DNA of 64,000 bases from Seiridium cupressi (Eukaryota > Ascomycota > Sordariomycetes > Amphisphaeriales > Sporocadaceae), in the NCBI GenBank assembly GCA_036674765.1, contig JARVKI010000005.1, positions 186,001-250,000 of the forward strand. The letters are read 5' to 3'. A program made the translations under genes and the position numbers. The notes beneath the pieces are model-generated. The model had not been told where the DNA came from, made no database searches, and saw nothing but the letters and a program-made list of their open reading frames with translations. This document shows, one piece after another, positions 58,423 to 64,000 of the stretch; the stretch's first letter is position 1; each line of letters starts with the position of its first letter.

Positions 58423-59289
58423 TTATGCCTTCCCAGCACTACCAAGCCAGTGCATGTATTGCTCAATTGCCTTCTGCATAGCATCTGTTCCCTTTTCGAT
58501 CACGCTTGTGAGTGGCTTTCCTCTCATCTCTTCCTGCACACGAGCGTAGTGCTTGTTCATACCCTTGTTGATATTTACCTTTGTCACACCTGCCTTGATA
58601 CACCTGGTGAAAATCTCCTCATCGAAGGGATCGGCTCCATGCAGGACCAAGTACACCTTATCTCCAACGGCTTTGTTGATGGATTCCAAGCGGTCGTACT
58701 CGAGCCGTATCCCACGCGGCCCATACTCGCCATGCACGTTACCAAAGGCAGGGGCCAGCATCTCGATGCCCGTGTCGACAAAGATCTGGGCCTCCTCGGG
58801 CGTCGTCAGCAGGCCCTCCAGGTCCGCCGTCTCGGCCACACCATCCTCGCCGCCCTCGATGCGACCCGGCTCAGCCTCGGCCGCGATCCCGCGCTCGTGG
58901 CAGTACGAGACCAGCTCCGAGGTCAGCTTCAAGTTCTCCTCGCGCTCGTAGTGGCTCATGTCGCACATGATGCTGTCGAACCCGTCCGGGATGTCCGCCG
59001 CGCGCCGCACCAGCTCCGGCGTCTGCGCGTGGTCCAGGTGCAGGCTGATGGGCACGGAAGCCGTATGGGCCGCGTTGGCTGCAGCTAGCACCAGCGCGTC
59101 CGAGGCGTATTGGATAGCCCAGGGAAAGAGCAGGACCATGGCGGGCGATTTGGCCGCCTCGGCTGCCCGTACGGTCGCGATTATGCTTTCCATGTTGTAG
59201 CAGCATAGGCCTGGGACCGCATACCCGCCTTTGCGGGCTGCCTCGAGGATGGATAGGGAGCGGTTCTGGGACAGGGGTGGTCGAGGCAT
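58423..59289 (-). CDS. Class II (zinc) ketose aldolase, atypical phosphate site (288 aa)
   Basis: Single exon, ATG 59287-59289. It has the class II fructose/tagatose-bisphosphate-aldolase fold motifs. LHLDHA carries the catalytic Asp86 and zinc ligand His87, AEAE is at 137-140, NVHGEYG carries His186, and LHGAD carries His217, so all three zinc His are kept. The loops that bind the DHAP phosphate differ: GGSG/GASD after the last His is GADPFDEE here, and the NxDTD/NVATE motif is NINKGMN (239-245), so the usual Ser and Thr are missing. Length is normal (about 285). This suggests cleavage of a substrate whose ketone half is unphosphorylated, giving free dihydroxyacetone. It is convergent with the permease and sits in a group with a dehydrogenase and a dihydroxyacetone kinase. 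Confidence 0.85.
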   Translation of the reverse strand: MPRPPLSQNRSLSILEAARKGGYAVPGLCCYNMESIIATVRAAEAAKSPAMVLLFPWAIQYASDALVLAAANAAHTASVPISLHLDHAQTPELVRRAADIPDGFDSIMCDMSHYEREENLKLTSELVSYCHERGIAAEAEPGRIEGGEDGVAETADLEGLLTTPEEAQIFVDTGIEMLAPAFGNVHGEYGPRGIRLEYDRLESINKAVGDKVYLVLHGADPFDEEIFTRCIKAGVTKVNINKGMNKHYARVQEEMRGKPLTSVIEKGTDAMQKAIEQYMHWLGSAGKA

Positions 59290-60103
59290 TGTGCAGTGAT
59301 TTATGCTAATATACAGGTCTATTTTCAGAGAATAGGTGAATTGAGTAAGGTTAAAGCGACTATTCGTTTAGTCGAGAAGCAGTATGTTGAGCCAGTCTTT
59401 GCAATACCTCTCTTTGATGGTCACGCGTATGTCAGTGTATTGGTTTGTATAGCCTCAAGGCGATACGTCAGTCTGAGAGCTCCTCGACATGGCCCGAATT
59501 GCCGATATCCAACCGAAGTGTACGAATACAATGTAGTCAATGACAAAAAATAGGGCCCTTTTAGCCCAGAAGATTTACGCGTGCATGGTAGTCCCACAGA
59601 TATCAGAACAAGCGCACCAGTCGCGCTTGACATATGATCGGAATACCTGTTTCGATCGTTGCGCCTCACCTTTCCCTAAACTTCGTCACATTTGGCACTC
59701 TAGTGTTCTCCACTGTTCATATCCCCGGCTAAACTTCAGGAAAACGATAGGGTTCACGGCAAGTGGAGCTCCAAAGGAGCGGGGAAATCAAGAAAGACGC
59801 CAAACGGAGCCCCGAGATCGGTTCGGCAGAGGGAAACCCGCACTCGCCCCGGTGTGGTGGTTACGTCGATTCGTTACGTGGGGCAAAGAAGCTCGTGTGG
59901 AGTGTGGTGATCTCTAGAGCTGAGCGAGGCACTATGTAGGCGCAGTATGGCCGCTGTCCCTCTGCTGGGTATTGGGCATGTATACGTACGATCTTGTCTT
60001 TGACAACCTGTGCCAAAACACATTTATCGATCAAAGCGAGAGCTCCTGGGTATTACAAGACACCATTTCGTCAGATCGAGCAACCATTGTGTAATTATCA
60101 AAC
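59290..60103. other. Divergent promoter of aldolase and dehydrogenase
   Basis: A spacer of 814 nt between divergently transcribed genes; no other gene seen. A shared upstream region would allow co-regulation. Confidence 0.45.
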
Positions 60104-61435
60104 ATGGCATCGAAACCAGATATTGCCTTCATTGGCCTTGGCGCCATGGGCTTCGGCATGGCCACGAATCTCGTAAAACAAGGTTACAGCGTGACTGGCT
60201 TCGATGTCTGGGGCCCGACTCTGGAAAAATTCACGGCTGCAGGCGGTCTCACGGCGACCGCTCCCGCCGACACGGTAAAGGGGAAAGACTTCGTTATCTG
60301 CATGGTCGCCACGGCTGCACAGGCACAGTCCGTTCTGATCGACGGCGAGAATGCCGCACTCCCGGCGCTGTCCAAGGGCGCTGCTGTGCTACTATGTTCC
60401 ACCGTACCCAGTTCGTACGTTCAAGGCCTCGAAAAGCAGCTGAAGGAGCTCGGGCGAGATGATGTCTTTCTGGTCGACGCCCCTGTATCTGGAGGGACGT
60501 ATCGGGCAGCGGATGGAACGCTTTCAATTATGGCAGGTGCTTCAGATGCATCGCTCGAAAAGGGGAAGTTTTTGCTACAGGAAATGTCGGACCCCAAGAA
60601 ACTTTACATCGTCAAGGGCGGCGTGGGAGCGGGAAGTAATTTGAAGATGGTGCATCAAGTCCTTGCCGCGGTGCAGATTCTTTCAGGAAGTGAGGCAATG
60701 GGTTTTGCAAGTCATTTAGGGCTGGACTTGCCAAAGACTACGGAAGCGATCTCGAAGTCGCACGGGAGGAGTTGGATGTTTGAAAACAGGAGTCCAAGGA
60801 TGTTGCACCCCGAGTTCCAGCCTATCGCGAGTGCCCTGACCATCATTCTGAAAGACACGAGCATCATTACTTCAGAGGCAAGACGAATTGGTTTCCCAAC
60901 GCCAATGGCTAGTGCCGCGGAACAGGTGTACTTCTCTGGGTTAGGCAAGGGATATGGCCCTGACGATGATAGCAGTATGATTCGATTATATACTGAAGGG
61001 AAGGGCAAAGTCGGACCGGTCACTAGCACAGTACAGGCCGAGGAAGACAAGCTGGCCTTGGTCATCAACTTGCTCCGGGGCATCCATTTGTGCTCAGCGG
61101 CTGAGACCATAGCCCTTGCTGTTCGTTTGGGGCTTGACCTAGACCAGGTCCTAGACCTGTGTCTTAACGCCGCAGGTGGCAGCTACATGCTGGAAGCAGT
61201 GGGACCCGAACTTGTAGCTGGCTTTAGGCCCCAGACTTCGTCACCACAGGGTACCGAGAGCTTAACGAAGCTCACTCAAGAGTTACAGGACGCTGTGGAT
61301 GAGGCACAGCGTCTGAAGGTGCCGATATTCTTGGGCAGCCAGGCGTTGAATATTGCGAGGTTAACCTTAGCTCATAGGCCAAAAACAGCGTCGGAAGCTA
61401 CTTTGGGGGACGTTGTCAAGGTATGGGGAGCATGA
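60104..61435 (+). CDS. Beta-hydroxyacid dehydrogenase, L-threonate-dehydrogenase-like, with duplicated C-domain (443 aa)
   Basis: Single exon, ATG 60104, stop 61433-61435. The N-terminal Rossmann motif IGLGAMGFGMA (10-20) and the family signature DAPVSGGTYRA (125-135) are followed by the catalytic-lysine helix GAGSNLKMVHQ (Lys181). The all-helical C-terminal domain of this family (6PGDH/3-hydroxyisobutyrate dehydrogenase type) appears twice. The first copy is HQVLAAVQILSGSEAMGFAS (184 onward); the second is about 335-390 (LLRGIHLCSAAETIALAVRL then LNAAGGSYML). At 443 aa it is about 140 residues longer than single-domain relatives (about 300). The enzyme should oxidise a 2- or 3-hydroxyacid with NAD(P)+. 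Best-known relatives are L-threonate, tartronate-semialdehyde and 3-hydroxyisobutyrate dehydrogenases. Context favours a sugar-acid-type substrate. Confidence 0.88.
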   Translation: MASKPDIAFIGLGAMGFGMATNLVKQGYSVTGFDVWGPTLEKFTAAGGLTATAPADTVKGKDFVICMVATAAQAQSVLIDGENAALPALSKGAAVLLCSTVPSSYVQGLEKQLKELGRDDVFLVDAPVSGGTYRAADGTLSIMAGASDASLEKGKFLLQEMSDPKKLYIVKGGVGAGSNLKMVHQVLAAVQILSGSEAMGFASHLGLDLPKTTEAISKSHGRSWMFENRSPRMLHPEFQPIASALTIILKDTSIITSEARRIGFPTPMASAAEQVYFSGLGKGYGPDDDSSMIRLYTEGKGKVGPVTSTVQAEEDKLALVINLLRGIHLCSAAETIALAVRLGLDLDQVLDLCLNAAGGSYMLEAVGPELVAGFRPQTSSPQGTESLTKLTQELQDAVDEAQRLKVPIFLGSQALNIARLTLAHRPKTASEATLGDVVKVWGA

Positions 61436-62088
61436 AGAAAGTCAGGCGGTTTCTCGGAATATTAGCTGGTCAATGAGGCATTCTTTGCTTTACCTCTCCA
61501 CCTTTCATATCATCAAATTTTATCTCTAATTAATATTCTTTGTTACCCGTCGAGGTTACTTTCCTCTTCCCAAACGAGGGGAAGAAAAAAAGAAAAGAAA
61601 AGAAAAGAAAAGAAAAGAAAAGAAAAGAAAAGAAAAGAAAAGAAAAGAAAAGAAAAGGCTGGACTGATGCAGGATTGAACTGGTAGTCTTCAAAAAAGAT
61701 GGGTGAACATCGCCGGGAAGGAATTCAATGGACACAAGCTGGGATTGGACCAACTGAGCCACGTCGTTTCGGACTTTCGGACTTGACATTCGGCAGAGAA
61801 AGTTTGGCTGACCAGATGGTCGAAGGCAATCACCTTGTGAAGGTATATCAACCTTCAATCTCGGAGACTGGCAACCATCTTAGTCCAGACCCGAACCTGC
61901 CTTAATTTAGGCCAACTTTCCATATTTTGCTACCCGTAATGATTATAATTAAAGTATACCTATATTGAGTGATTATTTGCCTATCCACTCCGTATGAAAC
62001 TCAACTGCTAACAGCTTACCAAGTACCTACTCCCCGACTCGCAACACACCTGGTAGGAAATTGTCCGAGTCAATTTGATCTCGATTAT
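61436..62088. other. Intergenic between convergent genes
   Basis: Contains the AAAAG microsatellite (listed separately) and both 3' UTRs. A weak tRNA-like stretch at about 61665-61775 was examined and rejected. Confidence 0.5.
61584..61657 (+). repeat. AAAAG pentanucleotide microsatellite
   Basis: About 13 uninterrupted copies of AAAAG directly 3' of the dehydrogenase gene; likely length-polymorphic. Confidence 0.95.
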
Positions 62089-63858
62089 TCACATACCCTC
62101 TTTCAATCCCTTAAGAGCCACCATTGCACCCCAAGCACCTGGATCTGGTACGGAATCCTTGCTTGTATCCTGTCCGACATATGTTGCTCGGCCTAATCTA
62201 GGTTTCATGGTCCGCGTAGCCTCGGCACCCTGGATAGCTGCTTGCAGGGCCTCATCAAAGTTACCAGACACCATGACATCCGCAAAAGGAATCAAGGTAT
62301 CCATAACTGTTCTATCACCTTCCTTCGCAGGAGTATATCGCCCGAGGTTGTCTAGCGCCACGTTGAGGACTTTGCCCCATAGCTCTGGAATACCTTCAGA
62401 TCCCGTACCCTGGTCGATGTTCTGCTCGAGCGCGGTCCGAAGGGACACGAAGAAGATGCCCAAGATGCCGCCTAGTGTGCCACCCATCTTGCTTTCGACG
62501 ATGCCTTCAAGCTCTTGGAGGACTGCAATCACGGATCCGCTCGAGGCTAATTTTTCGTTGTCGAGGGCCGCCACGAGATACTGCGCACCGGTCTTCAGTG
62601 TTTCGCCACAGTCGCCATCTCCCATGATCGTGTCCCACTTGGTGAGGTCAGGCTCGGCTTTGGTGAGGTTGTCGCAAGCCTTGCGGAGCATGGAATCTAG
62701 GGTGTGGGGGTCGATCTTGAGGTCTTTGGCATCATCGACTATCTTCTTGGGCTGCGAAACTGGCTTGACAATCTGCTCTTGGCGGCGGCGGCGTTTCGAT
62801 TGGGAGCCAGCCATCGATTCCCAATATGTATTTGTTCTGACGTCAAAGAAGTCCTTGACCTCTTCAACCGAATATGAGCAGTTCTTTGATGCCGCGGTGA
62901 CGTTGATGACAGATACCGAGAAGGCCGGTGCATTGAGCGACGTCTCTAGAGGCCCGCAACAGACTCGGCTAGGCTCGATGTTCCAGTCGCGGGCTAATTG
63001 CTCGAGGATCTCGTCGACTAAGGCTCCCATTTCGAGATACGACATGCCGCCGAAGTTGCTGACCAATAACATCGTTTCGTCGCTCTTATCAAACTTGACG
63101 TATCCTCGGTTTGGATCGTTCTCGTCGAGACAATAGGTTAAGATTTTCTTGACCAGCTCCTCTGGTGGTGGCGCCGGGGAAATCTTTTGGTACCCAGGCT
63201 CATTGTGAGGCCCAGTGCCGAGTTCTACTTCATCGCTTTCGAGCATGCCATGTTCTCTTCGCCCCGGAACATGACAATGATCTAATGTTGCGGCGATGGA
63301 CACGATTTGTTGCGAGAATGCCACACCGAGATTGTATACGTCGTCAAGAGATGCGCCAGCTCCTGCAGCGCCCCCCATCACTTTCAAGACGCCGATTTGG
63401 CCTGCGAGACCTCGTCGTCCTACCAAACTACCCTTCTTGCCAACGGAAACATCATCGCCACAGATGATCATTCGGCACTTATGACCTCTAGATATGGCTT
63501 TTTCGTTTGCTAGGCCGAAATGTAAACAGTCGCCAGTGTAGTTGGTAACGACGAGGATCGTTCCCTTGTCTGACGGAACCGCATCTATGCCTGCCAGAAT
63601 TTGTTTCGTACTGGGACTTGCAAAGATGTCGCCAGCCACGGATGCTGCCAGGAGGTTCTGTCCCACGTATCCAGACCAGGCTGGCTCGTGGCCTGAACCC
63701 CCGCCGCTAATGAGACATACTTTGGATTTGTCGTAGTCTGTGTCGAACACTACACGATTTTCTTCGTCCAGTCCGAGCAATGGGTTGTAAGCTATAATGC
63801 CTCTGAGGGCCTTATTTACAAGTCCTTCTGGAGACTCAAAGAGGTGACGTTTCGACAT
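62089..63858 (-). CDS. DAK1: Dihydroxyacetone kinase (589 aa)
   Basis: Single exon. The ATG at 63856-63858 is chosen; upstream codons are open but lack another ATG. The DhaK domain (about 1-330) has GGGSGHEP (52-59) and the family's DHA-binding His218 in GTGPHNEPG; relatives usually read GIHGEPG, so neighbours are changed but the His is kept. A Lys/Arg-rich linker follows (SKRRRRQEQ). The DhaL domain has the metal/ATP motif GDGDCGET (412-419) and later GGTLGGILGIFF. Length and order match eukaryotic ATP-dependent single-chain DAKs, which convert dihydroxyacetone to DHAP. Yeast DAK1/DAK2 detoxify dihydroxyacetone and serve glycerol use; here its neighbours suggest it receives dihydroxyacetone from the aldolase. 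Frame intact. Confidence 0.95.
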   Translation of the reverse strand: MSKRHLFESPEGLVNKALRGIIAYNPLLGLDEENRVVFDTDYDKSKVCLISGGGSGHEPAWSGYVGQNLLAASVAGDIFASPSTKQILAGIDAVPSDKGTILVVTNYTGDCLHFGLANEKAISRGHKCRMIICGDDVSVGKKGSLVGRRGLAGQIGVLKVMGGAAGAGASLDDVYNLGVAFSQQIVSIAATLDHCHVPGRREHGMLESDEVELGTGPHNEPGYQKISPAPPPEELVKKILTYCLDENDPNRGYVKFDKSDETMLLVSNFGGMSYLEMGALVDEILEQLARDWNIEPSRVCCGPLETSLNAPAFSVSVINVTAASKNCSYSVEEVKDFFDVRTNTYWESMAGSQSKRRRRQEQIVKPVSQPKKIVDDAKDLKIDPHTLDSMLRKACDNLTKAEPDLTKWDTIMGDGDCGETLKTGAQYLVAALDNEKLASSGSVIAVLQELEGIVESKMGGTLGGILGIFFVSLRTALEQNIDQGTGSEGIPELWGKVLNVALDNLGRYTPAKEGDRTVMDTLIPFADVMVSGNFDEALQAAIQGAEATRTMKPRLGRATYVGQDTSKDSVPDPGAWGAMVALKGLKEGM

Positions 63859-64000
63859 GATGCTTCTTCGTTTGATGATACTGACAACCAATATCGAACA
63901 GCGACCTCGGGATCTTTGAGATTCTGTAGATATTAACTGGATGCTTCTGTCAACAAGAACACACTCCCGGCATTCCCAATACGGTAATCCGAAGCACCAG

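Noticed and set aside
61665..61775. Minus-strand TGGCTCAGTTGG and GTTCAATCC resembling tRNA A and B boxes
   Set aside because: Boxes are about 80 nt apart without a plausible intron, and only three T-stem pairs form.
1..64000. Secondary-metabolite cluster from the O-methyltransferase and FAD monooxygenase
   Set aside because: They are more than 20 kb apart, both broken, and no backbone enzyme (PKS, NRPS, terpene synthase) was seen.

Overview
This window comes from a filamentous ascomycete, probably a Sordariomycete and plausibly Hypocreales. That is an inference from short spliceosomal introns (about 46-130 nt, with GTAAGT-like donors and CTAAC-like branch sites), fungal families (CFEM, PTH11/rhodopsin-like, fungal O-methyltransferase, YAT-type permeases) and split, well-conserved housekeeping genes. 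Gene density is low: several intergenic stretches exceed 3 kb, and there is one 10-N assembly gap.

Layout. 0.5-7 kb: a small Ser/Lys-rich protein, a formaldehyde-dehydrogenase-like zinc MDR enzyme and the U4/U6 recycling factor Prp24/SART3. 10-14.6 kb: a decayed O-methyltransferase and a rhodopsin-like membrane protein with a broken frame. 15-18.5 kb: AT-rich DNA with coding-like remnants and an unrecognised three-exon gene. 19.8-23.4 kb: an amino-acid permease and ribosomal protein L19 (eL19), whose start codon is split by an intron. 23.4-28.8 kb: no gene recognised. 28.8-32.6 kb: a secreted thaumatin-like candidate and a peroxisomal acyl-CoA oxidase ending in SKL. 33.2-36.3 kb: an FAD monooxygenase with a nonsense codon and an out-of-frame hypothetical gene. 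37.5-37.8 kb: assembly gap flanked by poly-T tracts. 41.3-44.5 kb: a membrane-anchored CFEM protein and a secreted cyanovirin-N-type protein. 47.5-50 kb: a BTB protein with an in-frame stop and a small secreted protein. 50.7-55.7 kb: MCM2 divergently paired with a UBR7-like E3 ligase. 56.6-63.9 kb: permease, class II aldolase, beta-hydroxyacid dehydrogenase and dihydroxyacetone kinase.

Two themes stand out. First, housekeeping genes (prp24, RPL19, acyl-CoA oxidase, MCM2, UBR7, DAK) have perfectly open frames, whereas at least three accessory genes (O-methyltransferase, FAD monooxygenase, BTB protein), and possibly two more, carry nonsense codons or frame breaks while keeping otherwise conserved exons. 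This looks like recent accessory-gene decay rather than poor sequence. Second, the last 7 kb groups an importer, an NAD(P)-dependent hydroxyacid dehydrogenase, an aldolase lacking the usual phosphate-binding residues, and a dihydroxyacetone kinase. A simple reading is an uncharacterised catabolic cluster: a polyhydroxy compound is oxidised, cleaved to free dihydroxyacetone, and that product is phosphorylated into glycolysis. This is inference from family and context only.
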